Positions 33,610-41,144 of a stretch of 45,643 bases of DNA are shown piece after piece. A model generated the notes under the pieces. That model saw nothing but the letters and a program-made list of their open reading frames with translations. It had not been told where the DNA came from and ran no database searches. The translations under genes were made by a program, and so were the position numbers. Source of the stretch: CAZQEC01 sp964591565 (GTDB taxonomy: Bacteria; Patescibacteriota; UBA1384; CAJBMM01); the NCBI GenBank assembly GCA_964591565.1, contig CAZQEC010000003.1, positions 1 through 45,643 on the forward strand. Reading direction: 5' to 3'. Numbering within the stretch: the first letter of the stretch is position 1; the number at the start of each line of letters is the position of its first letter.

Positions 33610-35265
33610 ATGATCGCACGCGGGCCGCTCAATACAAAAACGCTCCAAGCCACATTCCCCGAAGTTTATCGGCGTTTTTTTGTGCCGTGCCAGCGCGTGG
33701 CATCTGCATCCCACTCATTTTTATGGGCGGGAGAGTTTTCGGGATTTTATGACGGGTTAATGTTGGCCCAAAAACTGCCCCTGCGACTGTACATTGGTTT
33801 TGAATTTACGACCGACGGTCAAATTAGCATCGATCGGCAATACGAAGCGTACAGCGTCTCCGCGCAAAAGTTTGAAACCTGTACCATTGACAGTCGCTTG
33901 TCTGATATTCTGACCGATTATTTGACTCAACATTTTGCTAATCTTGATGATTTCACTGGCCTGAAGGTCAAATTTTTAGCCGAGGTGCCATTTGGCCATA
34001 GTCTCGGCTCACACGGCGCTATCGCCTCTGCCGTGGCGTTATTACTATCAAACTCTGACAACGTTATGTCTTGTTATCCACAAGCTCAAACCATTTTAGC
34101 CGCTATTCAATCTGGACATACGTCTGGTGTTTCAGCTTACTTGGCGCTCGCAAATACGGCCAGCCCAGTCGTGTTTGCTCACAAAACCAGTGGGTTTTGG
34201 GCCAAGCCGTTACACGAATTAATCAAGCATGAAAAGTTGCCAGCCTGGCCGTTTGATTTTGCTCTCATCTATACAGGTGCCCAAGTTAACACCGAAAGTG
34301 TGGTGCGAGCCAGCGCCACCTCAACTGCCGAATTGGATGCGATCGCGCATGGTGTTTCGGGTTTATTGCACGATCAAACGGAGCGTCACTATACCAAAAC
34401 ATATATGGAAATGCTCAATATGACCTGCGGTATTTGCATTTACAGTATGAGCGAGCTTTTTCACAAAGGCCCAAGCCGCGATCGACTGGAAGCGTTTTTT
34501 AACGGCTTAAATCAGTATCAGAACATGTTGTTGTTGTTAGATGTTTCGACGCCGATTATAGATAATTTGTACTCCGCTATTCACGCTATGGCAAATAAAC
34601 AACAAAATGAGGTTGGGTCTGGCGTTAAGGTGTCTGGTGTCGGCAAAGGCGGAGTCATGGTTTGTGCGTTGCCGTATGGCACTTATCGAGACAGTATTTT
34701 TACGGTAATTTCGCAAACCAGCGTGCTTACTGGTGCGTCAATTTGCCTCGATTACGCTTCATGGATTGATGGGCACGATGTTGAAGGTGGCAAAATTGAT
34801 CAAGACTTGGCCAAAGACCACTTTTCGGCGTTCGTTTCACGCGACACCGTGACCATTCGGCAATACCATAACGGATCTATTCATCTGGCCATGCTCACGC
34901 CCGAACAGCTTAAGCACGAGATAGATAAATATGATTTGTTGCTCGATACAGTTTCGGGCAAAGTTAAGGTGGGCGGACAAGTTTTGACCAGCAAGGAACT
35001 GCCGAGTCAAAAAGCGACGGTTATTATTCTGTCGCAGTTGTTACAATCGGCTAATCTGATGCTGGCAAACACCGACATTGACGACTCGTACGGCTCTAAC
35101 CGCTACGACTTGCACGGCAAAATCGTCATTCCATTGGTCAAGCAGATCAAGCAAATTACCGGACGTGATCTTAACCTAACCATTAAGGGCGATATGTACG
35201 ATCACTACGAACTGACCATTAAGCCGAATAATCTGTTAATCGGCGTGATTGAAGAAAAAAAGTGA
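33610..35265 (+). CDS. GHMP-family kinase, mevalonate-kinase-like, with C-terminal extension
   Basis: A 551-residue protein. PFGHSLGSHGAIASA (residues ~128-142) corresponds to the GHMP ATP-binding motif PxxxGLGSSAA, with the second Ser replaced by His. GVKVSGVGKGGVMVC near residue 341 is the C-terminal GHMP motif. GHMP kinases are usually 300-400 residues; here ~175 more residues follow, ending in an alpha/beta region (GKIVIPLVKQIKQITGRDL) that could be a winged helix. The substrate may be mevalonate or a sugar. It could supply isoprenoid precursors for lipid carriers (inference). Confidence 0.7.
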   Translation: MIARGPLNTKTLQATFPEVYRRFFVPCQRVASASHSFLWAGEFSGFYDGLMLAQKLPLRLYIGFEFTTDGQISIDRQYEAYSVSAQKFETCTIDSRLSDILTDYLTQHFANLDDFTGLKVKFLAEVPFGHSLGSHGAIASAVALLLSNSDNVMSCYPQAQTILAAIQSGHTSGVSAYLALANTASPVVFAHKTSGFWAKPLHELIKHEKLPAWPFDFALIYTGAQVNTESVVRASATSTAELDAIAHGVSGLLHDQTERHYTKTYMEMLNMTCGICIYSMSELFHKGPSRDRLEAFFNGLNQYQNMLLLLDVSTPIIDNLYSAIHAMANKQQNEVGSGVKVSGVGKGGVMVCALPYGTYRDSIFTVISQTSVLTGASICLDYASWIDGHDVEGGKIDQDLAKDHFSAFVSRDTVTIRQYHNGSIHLAMLTPEQLKHEIDKYDLLLDTVSGKVKVGGQVLTSKELPSQKATVIILSQLLQSANLMLANTDIDDSYGSNRYDLHGKIVIPLVKQIKQITGRDLNLTIKGDMYDHYELTIKPNNLLIGVIEEKK

Positions 35266-35290
35266 CGCCACATGCACTTGCGCCTTTCCT

Positions 35291-35325
35291 GTCATTTCGA
35301 GCGTAGTCGAGAAATCTACAAACAA
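35291..35325. repeat. Partial dispersed repeat (GTCATTTCGAG end)
   Basis: GTCATTTCGAGCGTAGTCGAGAA-type sequence shares the left end of the repeat family. The right end is missing. Confidence 0.5.
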
Positions 35326-35366
35326 CTTTCGGATCCATTAAAGTAATGTTAGTTTACACCGTCTAT

Positions 35367-35906
35367 CTACATGCGAAAAAAGTGTGATATTTGATCAGAT
35401 AAATTAGTTGAATCTTCCTGCTCGGGTAAAATAGATTGGATTAAATCTCGCACTTCTTCTAGATCAACTTCAGCCAACACTATTGAAATAGGAAAATGCA
35501 GACGCCCCTTAGTCCACAAACGCAACGTGGAGTGATTGTCATATTGATTAATCGAATAAGCTCGAAAATGATCGAACGGCATTAAACGATCATTAACCAT
35601 AACCCCGGTTTCCAATAGCTGATACTTGAGCGTATGCGGTTTGGCAACGCCTCGTGAGATCAATACTGCCACTGCCACCACCACTATTGGCACTGCCAAC
35701 CACAGCGACACCTGCAATTGATCGCGCAGTATAACCATTAAACTAATAACCGCCACGCCAACAAAAACCACCCCAATGTGCCAATCAAGTCCGCGAGTGT
35801 AGTGTACAAACGAATCGGCCTGCCAGTGCAGAGTATCTAATGTTGTCTCAGACGGTTGGATTTCTTCCCGTGGTCGCTCGCCGTTTTTAGTTGGAATCTT
35901 TGCCAT
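35367..35906 (-). CDS. Two-helix membrane protein, PH-like domain candidate
   Basis: A 179-residue protein. After a polar N-terminal ~40 residues there are two adjacent hydrophobic helices (HIGVVFVGVAVISLMVIL and LWLAVPIVVVAVAVLIS). A cytosolic beta-rich domain follows (YQLLETGVMVNDRLMPFDHFRAYSI...), with the shape of bacterial PH-like membrane proteins. The function is unknown. The gene stands alone, convergent with the GHMP kinase gene. Confidence 0.65.
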   Translation of the reverse strand: MAKIPTKNGERPREEIQPSETTLDTLHWQADSFVHYTRGLDWHIGVVFVGVAVISLMVILRDQLQVSLWLAVPIVVVAVAVLISRGVAKPHTLKYQLLETGVMVNDRLMPFDHFRAYSINQYDNHSTLRLWTKGRLHFPISIVLAEVDLEEVRDLIQSILPEQEDSTNLSDQISHFFRM

Positions 35907-35957
35907 AGCTTAATAATGACTTCAAACAGCGCTTGGTGTCAATTTTTGTATTATGCT

Positions 35958-35999
35958 GTCATTGCGAGCAAATGAAATGAGCGCGGCAATCTATCCTGT
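35958..35999. repeat. Partial dispersed repeat (GTCATTGCGAGC end)
   Basis: GTCATTGCGAGC, then GAGCGCGGCAATCTATCC, repeats the pattern found at 43066-43110. Confidence 0.55.
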
Positions 36000-36153
36000 T
36001 TATTCTGATCTTTCCATCCTCCATCTTCTATTCTCCATCGTCTGACTATGATGGCTTAATAGTAATCCTTATGTTATAATCAAGATCGTCCGCCACATTA
36101 AAAATAGGTCGATAACTGTTTTTTTGTTAATTGTTAACTGTTAATTGTTATCT

Positions 36154-36247
36154 GGAGAGGTACCCAAGTGGCTTTAAGGGGCGGGTTTGCTAAACCTGTA
36201 GTACGCCGTAAGGCGTAGCGAGAGTTCGAATCTCTCCCTCTCCGCCA
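36154..36247 (+). tRNA. tRNA-Ser(GCU)
   Basis: It starts GGAGAGGTACCCAAGTGG. The anticodon arm CGGGT-TTGCTAA-ACCTG reads GCU, followed by a long variable arm (TACGCCGTAAGGCGTA), the T-arm GAGTTCGAATCTC and the acceptor end CCTCTCC-G-CCA with encoded CCA. Its flanks match those of the inverted tRNA-Ser(UGA) gene. Confidence 0.95.
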
Positions 36248-36312
36248 CGTAATAAATTGCTACGCAATTTAAACGTGGCTGAGACGTTTAAATTTGTAAT
36301 TTATTACGTCTC
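36245..36312 (+). terminator. Two tandem hairpins after tRNA-Ser(GCU)
   Basis: CCACGT (36245-36250, including the CCA of the tRNA) pairs with ACGTGG (36273-36278), with AAATTGC/GCAATTT inside. A second hairpin, GAGACGT (36281-36287) with ACGTCTC (36306-36312), follows. The first is nearly identical to the hairpin at 30450-30483. Confidence 0.65.
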
Positions 36313-36410
36313 GCCACACCAGAAAATGGATAACGGACGACAGAGAATAGATTTGTTGCTTTTCATTATCCGTATCCGTTTTCTGTCTTCTGTTATCTGT
36401 TTTCCGTTTT

Positions 36411-36487
36411 GCCCTCGTAGCTCAGCTGGATAGAGCGTTGGATTGCGGATCCAAAGGTCACAGGTTCAAATCCTGTCGGGGGTACCA
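36411..36487 (+). tRNA. tRNA-Arg(GCG)
   Basis: The cloverleaf begins GCCCTCGTAGCTCAGCTGG. The anticodon arm TTGGA-TTGCGGA-TCCAA reads GCG, which decodes CGC (and CGU by wobble). The T-arm is ACAGGTTCAAATCCTGT and the acceptor end CGGGGGT-A-CCA. The first acceptor pair is a G-U wobble. CCA is encoded. Confidence 0.9.
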
Positions 36488-36501
36488 TCGTCGCGAATTT
36501 A

Positions 36502-36573
36502 AAGCAGGAGGTCGCAGGTGTCCTAGCGGATCGCCAAATGGCGAACAAATCCTGCTTGCACTCCGTAGCAAGC
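36502..36573. other. Structured non-coding segment after tRNA-Arg
   Basis: AAGCAGGA (36502-36509) pairs with TCCTGCTT (36550-36557). Inside lies TCGCCA/TGGCGA (36531-36544). GCTTGC (36555-36560) pairs alternatively with GCAAGC (36568-36573), so two mutually exclusive folds are possible. Confidence 0.4.
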
Positions 36574-36670
36574 ACTAAGTTTCAATAAAATTAGTTGACG
36601 TGCGAAGGATGTGCCAGGCATACCATAAATATAATGCAGAATGGATAATGCATAAATCATAATGTTAAAA

Positions 36671-36943
36671 TCAATTTTTGATCTTCAAAATTTCATCAAA
36701 CCGTTTCTCCGTGCACGCGCCGCAATCTTTGAGCCATGTCATCACCCCCTCAACTACCCAACTGGCTAGCTTTTTCGAATGTCCAACCGGAACGGGGTAT
36801 GAACGTCTGGCGTTCGGATGAGACAGTTTGATAGTGTGCTTGCTACCAACTTCGATTTTTAGATTTGACACCTCACGCGACAACTTACTCAGCGCCGCTA
36901 GCAACTTTAGCTTATCAATGTTGAGATACTTCTTTTGCCCCAT
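36671..36943 (-). CDS. HicA-like toxin candidate
   Basis: A 90-residue protein. The segment GSKHTIKLSHPNARRSYPVPVG aligns by eye with the HicA core GSHH...HPDGR..TVPVH, including a histidine at the place of the catalytic one. A helix and WLKDCGAC follow. HicA proteins are small mRNA interferases with a dsRNA-binding fold. It begins three bases after the stop of the larger upstream gene, an arrangement typical of toxin-antitoxin pairs in hicB-hicA order. The match is partial. Confidence 0.5.
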   Translation of the reverse strand: MGQKKYLNIDKLKLLAALSKLSREVSNLKIEVGSKHTIKLSHPNARRSYPVPVGHSKKLASWVVEGVMTWLKDCGACTEKRFDEILKIKN

Positions 36944-36946
36944 TTG

Positions 36947-37312
36947 TTATGCGTATGCGCGCTTGTTTTTGAGTTTACTAATGATACGAAATGTTCCAGT
37001 ATTGTTGCTCAGCAAATTCTCTAACGCGGCACGGTTAGGCTCGTATATTGGCCGGAAGTTCATTAAATAATTAACATATATCGACGGTATATCAAGCGAT
37101 ACCAACACAGATTCACTAACCATTTTAATAAAGTCATTGTGATTGATACCTTGAGTAACAAAAGAAAAATCAGCGTATTTAACCTGCCCTACAAATAATC
37201 CGTCTTCTTTCTTCCAGCTGACCTCGATCTGTTTTGGCAAGCGATTCATATACGCGAATAACGCCTCGGGTTCTATTTGCGACTGTGTCCTTTTAAGCAA
37301 ATTTATTGCCAT
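36947..37312 (-). CDS. HicB-like antitoxin candidate
   Basis: A 121-residue protein. EVSWKKEDGLFVGQVKYADFSF and TQGINHNDFIKMVSESVLVSL resemble the partial RNase-H fold of HicB (EDGxYxAxxP..GxxTQGxTxxEAxxNxxEAI). The C-terminal 35 residues have no clear DNA-binding motif. GAGGA precedes the ATG. It is divergent from comFC, with an 87-base shared upstream region. Confidence 0.5.
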   Translation of the reverse strand: MAINLLKRTQSQIEPEALFAYMNRLPKQIEVSWKKEDGLFVGQVKYADFSFVTQGINHNDFIKMVSESVLVSLDIPSIYVNYLMNFRPIYEPNRAALENLLSNNTGTFRIISKLKNKRAYA

Positions 37313-37399
37313 AGCATCCTCATCTGATATACATTAAACTACCCATATACTAGACTACATATAACGCAATTGCAATCAGATATTTGATGGAAGTTAGCA

Positions 37400-38110
37400 A
37401 TGCTTACCTCAACCCTCGCCCGCTGGACGCTTGACACGCTTTTCCCCCGCTATTGCGTCGGGTGTGGGGCGAGCGATTTTGCGATATGCGACAAATGCCG
37501 CGAGCTAGTGATTGAAGTGAAGCAACAACAATGCATTAAATGTCGGGTAATCTCGAAAATGGGCGCAACGTGTTCAAAATGTCGCCCAGACGTTTCGATC
37601 AAACAAACACTTGTCGCCTTACAATTTGGCGACGGTCCGGTGCGCGAAGCCCTGCATTGGCTCAAGTATCACGGGCGTCGCGACGTTTTAGAAGCGCTAC
37701 TCCCTTATTTGATCAATAACTCAGATGTTGACAATATCTTATCGCGTTTGTCAGATGTGGATACGCTGATTATCCCGGTGCCTCTACACCGCCACCGACG
37801 ATGGTGGCGCGGGTTTAATCAAAGCTTGATCATTTCGCAAGCCCTGTCGCGTCAATATCATTTGACAATATCTACCACTCTTAAACGACGTGATTTCAAG
37901 CACACGCAATCTGGCCTACATCGTGCCGAGCGCACCCAAAACGTCGGTCAGGCGTTTGCGGTCATAAACGCGGATGTAATTAAAGGAAAAACGATTATTT
38001 TGGTTGATGATATTGTCACTACTGGGGCAACGTTGACCGCCTGCGCTGATGTGCTGAAAAAATCTGGCGCAAAAACTGTGATCGCCGTGGTGTTAGCGCA
38101 GGCACAGTAA
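37400..38110 (+). CDS. comFC: ComFC-like phosphoribosyltransferase-domain protein
   Basis: This 236-residue protein has an N-terminal zinc-finger region with four CxxC pairs (CVGC, CDKC, CIKC, CSKC within residues 14-65). A C-terminal type I PRTase domain follows, with the PRPP loop VDDIVTTGAT near residues 202-211. ComFC/GntX proteins take part in DNA uptake during competence, interacting with the ComFA helicase. Type IV pilus-like genes lie downstream, in keeping with DNA uptake. Confidence 0.88.
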   Translation: MLTSTLARWTLDTLFPRYCVGCGASDFAICDKCRELVIEVKQQQCIKCRVISKMGATCSKCRPDVSIKQTLVALQFGDGPVREALHWLKYHGRRDVLEALLPYLINNSDVDNILSRLSDVDTLIIPVPLHRHRRWWRGFNQSLIISQALSRQYHLTISTTLKRRDFKHTQSGLHRAERTQNVGQAFAVINADVIKGKTIILVDDIVTTGATLTACADVLKKSGAKTVIAVVLAQAQ

Positions 38111-38140
38111 AAAGAAATGTATAATTTATAATTTATAATG

Positions 38141-38234
38141 CATAATTATGGAGCGGAAACGCCGCATTTATTTGTGAATGTCGCTTTAGCGACACCGTTA
38201 TTATGATTTCTGCATTATCCATTATCATTTTCTT
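38141..38234. repeat. Dispersed repeat with internal hairpins, copy 2
   Basis: The inverted counterpart of 26665-26755. The core hairpins are GCGGAAACGCCGC and GTCGCTTTAGCGAC. It lies between comFC and the Hsp20 gene. Confidence 0.6.
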
Positions 38235-38242
38235 CATACCTC

Positions 38243-38271
38243 TTGTCTGAAAAACAATTTTATTCTAATCT
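38243..38271 (+). promoter_or_regulatory. Sigma-70 type promoter for hsp20-galU
   Basis: TTGTCT (38243-38248), a 17-base spacer, and TAATCT (38266-38271) stand 20 bases before the start. AAGGAG precedes the ATG. No CIRCE-type operator was seen. Confidence 0.5.
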
Positions 38272-38291
38272 ATAAATACAAGGAGTCCATT

Positions 38292-38645
38292 ATGGAAGAT
38301 GAACGCAGTGGAGACGACGGTCAGCTGGCCATAGATGTTTTTCAAAGTTTGGAGAGTATTGTTTTACAAGCGCCGATCGCGGGTGTGCGACCGGAAGATT
38401 TAGACATCTCTATTACCGACGAAACTGTGGTGGTGAAGGGTGAGCGACACAGCCAACACGACACCAAAGCCGATGATTATTTAGTGCAAGAGTGTTATTG
38501 GGGCCCGTTTTCACGCACCTACGTTTTGCCGGCTCAAGTGATTCCGGACAAAGCGGCGGCGGTGTTAAAAGACGGCATTTTGACTATTACTATTCCTAAA
38601 GACGCTCGCTCACGCACTAGAACTCTGACAGTCGAAGCGGGTTAA
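38292..38645 (+). CDS. Small heat shock protein, Hsp20/alpha-crystallin family
   Basis: A 117-residue protein that is almost only the alpha-crystallin domain. VLQAPIAGVRPEDLDISITDETVVVKGER and FSRTYVLPAQVIPDKAAAVLKDGILTITIPK match the family, including the GILTI core motif, and the basic tail follows. It holds denaturing proteins in a refoldable state. Its stop is three bases from galU, so the two probably share one transcript. Confidence 0.93.
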   Translation: MEDERSGDDGQLAIDVFQSLESIVLQAPIAGVRPEDLDISITDETVVVKGERHSQHDTKADDYLVQECYWGPFSRTYVLPAQVIPDKAAAVLKDGILTITIPKDARSRTRTLTVEAG

Positions 38646-38648
38646 GGT

Positions 38649-39533
38649 ATGACTACAGAGCAGCGTGTTCGCAAAGCTGTAATTCCGTGTGCTGGGTTTG
38701 GCACGCGCTTTTTACCGGTCACCAAGGCCTGCCCAAAGGAAATGTTGCCGATTGTGGATAAACCGGTCATTCAATACATTGTTGAAGAGGCGGTCGCGGC
38801 TGGTATTGAAGAAATTGTGCTTATAACTGGCAGCAACAAGCGCGCCATCGAGGATCATTTTGATTATAATTTTGAGTTGGAAGAAGCGTTGAAGCGCGCG
38901 GGTAAGCACAGTCAATATGATGAAATTCGAGCCATTTCAGATATGGCCAAGTTTGTTTATGTGCGCCAAAAGGAGCAGTTAGGTAATGGGCACGCCGTTT
39001 TGCAAGCCAAAGAGGTCATTGGCGACGAGCCGTTTGTGATGGTCTGGGGCGATGAGATATTTTACGCCACCCCACCGCGCATCAAACAGATAATTGATGT
39101 TTACAATGAGCATGGCGGGGCAGTTATGAGCACATTTTTGACCGAGGATCCGGAAGCGGCCAATCGCTACGCCATCATTAAAGGCCAATCGGTTTCCGCT
39201 CGCGTTACCCGGGTTGACGAAGTGCTAGAAAAGCCGGGCGATATGGTGAAAGCGCCTTATCAAGCCAGCGTCGGCGGCCACGTTTTGCCGTCATCAATTT
39301 TTGATATTTTAGAAAAGCTACCGCCCGGCAAAAACGGCGAAATTTGGCTGGTTGACGCCATTAATCAATTAGCGAAGCAAGAGTCGGTATTCGCTTATGA
39401 GATCGAAAACGGACGCTACTTTGATTGTGGCAATAAACTCGAATATCTTAAAGCCAATATTCACTTTGCTCTTGAACGAGACGAAATTAAAAGCGGGTTG
39501 GTGGAATATATGGCATCTCGTGTTAAAATGTAG
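38649..39533 (+). CDS. galU: UTP-glucose-1-phosphate uridylyltransferase
   Basis: A 294-residue enzyme that makes UDP-glucose. The N-terminus has AVIPCAGFGTRFLPVTKACPKEMLPIV, followed by KPVIQYIVEEAVAAGIEEIVLITG, VRQKEQLGNGHAV and VMVWGDEI (DD in most homologues, GDE here). The length is typical. It supplies UDP-glucose to Ugd and the epimerases encoded elsewhere in the window. Confidence 0.95.
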   Translation: MTTEQRVRKAVIPCAGFGTRFLPVTKACPKEMLPIVDKPVIQYIVEEAVAAGIEEIVLITGSNKRAIEDHFDYNFELEEALKRAGKHSQYDEIRAISDMAKFVYVRQKEQLGNGHAVLQAKEVIGDEPFVMVWGDEIFYATPPRIKQIIDVYNEHGGAVMSTFLTEDPEAANRYAIIKGQSVSARVTRVDEVLEKPGDMVKAPYQASVGGHVLPSSIFDILEKLPPGKNGEIWLVDAINQLAKQESVFAYEIENGRYFDCGNKLEYLKANIHFALERDEIKSGLVEYMASRVKM

Positions 39534-39540
39534 CTATATT

Positions 39541-39570
39541 TTGCCAGTATTGCACTAAATGCTATATACT
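39541..39570 (+). promoter_or_regulatory. Promoter giving a leaderless transcript of the solute-binding protein gene
   Basis: TTGCCA (39541-39546), an 18-base spacer, and TATACT (39565-39570). The ATG at 39578 is eight bases after the -10 box, so the transcript would begin at or next to the start codon. No Shine-Dalgarno exists. Confidence 0.5.
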
Positions 39571-39577
39571 AAAATCA

Positions 39578-40981
39578 ATGTCAAATAAGCTGTTTGCTAC
39601 TATCGCCGTTGTGCTGGTCGTCGCCTTAATCGGGGGCGGGGCGATTATTTTTATCGCTAGTTCAGGGCGCAACAAAACCGCCACTACTACCAAAAAAACG
39701 ACCGATAAAAACGCCAAAACCACCCTGACAATTTGGCGGGCGTTCGACGATGACTTAGCGTTTAGTCGCTTGATTGAATCGTATCAAGAAAATAATCCCA
39801 ACGTAACCATAAAATACGTCAAAAAAGATTTGGCCGATTATGAGGCGCAATCCTTAAACGCGCTGGCCGCTGGCACTGGTCCGGACTTATGGAGTATCAA
39901 AAACGATTGGATGTCCAAACATCGCGACAAACTTATCCCTATGCCAGACAATTTTTTTGTTAATCCAAAAAAGAATGAGGCGCGCGACAACGCCACGCTT
40001 TACAAAGACGTTTGGGCGCCTGTCACCACTTCGACAAATATAGCGGATAATAAAGTGTATGGCGTACCACTTTCGGTTGACACACTGGTGCTGTACGTTA
40101 ATTTAGATTTATGGGGTGAGGCACGCAAAGCATATCGTAATGCTAATGCAGAAAACATCAATTTTGACGACGCGCTATTTCGTAATTCTCCTGCCACCTG
40201 GAACGACCTTGAGGGCGAGCTCAAGTATCTGACTAAAAAAGACGCCAAAGGCAACCTGACTCAGAGTGGCATTGCGCTCGGTACTAGTAATAATGTGCCA
40301 AACTCGGCTGACATTTTATCGTTGCTAATGTTACAAAACGGAGCCACAATGGTAGATTCAATTGGCAAAGCGGCGCGTTTTAACGCCTTTGATAATGGCC
40401 CAGACAACAAGCCAGTCTACAAAGGCACTAAAGCGCTCGAGTTTTACACCAGTTTTGCTGATTCTGCTAATTCGAACTACAGCTGGAACGGCGGCCAGGC
40501 GAACGCCTTAGATCAATTCGTGAGCGGTAAACTACCGATGATGATCGGCTGGCAATTTATGAATGATATAATCAAACAACGCGCGCCTACTCTTAATTTT
40601 GACGTGGCTTCGGTGCCGCAAGTTAAGGGCTCGCCTGAGGTAAACTACGCCTCATTTTGGACCGAAACTGTGACCAATAACAGTCGCAACTCCGAGGCAG
40701 CCTGGGACTTTTTGGCTACCATTGCCCTCCGGCCTAACAGTTACTTAAGCGCCACCAAGCGTAGCACCGCGTTACTAGAAGATGTGAAGGCAAATCAGAA
40801 ATCTGATATTTACGCGAAGCAAACTTTGACTGCTAAAACTTGGAACAAGGGTAAGTCGTTTGAAGCGGTAGATATTATTTTCAATGATTTAATCAATAAT
40901 GTGTCTGGTAACCACCAACCAGCGCAGACGTCAATTGACTCCGCCGCCACTAAAGTGACCGAACTTTTGCAGAAAGAATAG
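39578..40981 (+). CDS. ABC-type solute-binding protein (sugar type), membrane-anchored
   Basis: A 467-residue extracellular binding protein of the family-1 sugar type. One N-terminal helix (residues ~5-28, without lipobox cysteine) anchors it, and a Thr/Lys linker follows. LTIWRAFDDDLAFSRLIESYQ, NALAAGTGPDLWSI, VYGVPLSVDTLVLYVN and FVSGKLPMMIGWQFM fit the family. No permease or ATPase gene for import is nearby, so it may act as an orphan receptor or pair with distant genes. Confidence 0.85.
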   Translation: MSNKLFATIAVVLVVALIGGGAIIFIASSGRNKTATTTKKTTDKNAKTTLTIWRAFDDDLAFSRLIESYQENNPNVTIKYVKKDLADYEAQSLNALAAGTGPDLWSIKNDWMSKHRDKLIPMPDNFFVNPKKNEARDNATLYKDVWAPVTTSTNIADNKVYGVPLSVDTLVLYVNLDLWGEARKAYRNANAENINFDDALFRNSPATWNDLEGELKYLTKKDAKGNLTQSGIALGTSNNVPNSADILSLLMLQNGATMVDSIGKAARFNAFDNGPDNKPVYKGTKALEFYTSFADSANSNYSWNGGQANALDQFVSGKLPMMIGWQFMNDIIKQRAPTLNFDVASVPQVKGSPEVNYASFWTETVTNNSRNSEAAWDFLATIALRPNSYLSATKRSTALLEDVKANQKSDIYAKQTLTAKTWNKGKSFEAVDIIFNDLINNVSGNHQPAQTSIDSAATKVTELLQKE

Positions 40982-41010
40982 GGTGATTCGATATCATATC
41001 TATTATTCAC

Positions 41011-41128
41011 GTCATCTCGACCGCAGTGGAGAGATCTCTAACAATCATTTATAGATTTCTCCACCCGTTCGCAAATAGCGACGAATTTCAATGAAATTCA
41101 GCGACAATGCTCACGGAGTCGAAATGAC
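41011..41128. repeat. Dispersed repeat, GTCATCTCGA ... TCGAAATGAC
   Basis: This complete unit has the same terminal inverted repeats as 30716-30813. Its right end runs into the first in-frame ATGs (41091, 41124) of the following gene, which supports the later start at 41145. Confidence 0.7.
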
Positions 41129-41144
41129 AAAGAGGAAGAGCGCG

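Noticed and set aside
36393..36575. Minus-strand frame containing GFEPVTFGSAIQRSIQLSYEG
   Set aside because: This is the well-known false ORF read antisense through a tRNA gene (here tRNA-Arg at 36411-36487).
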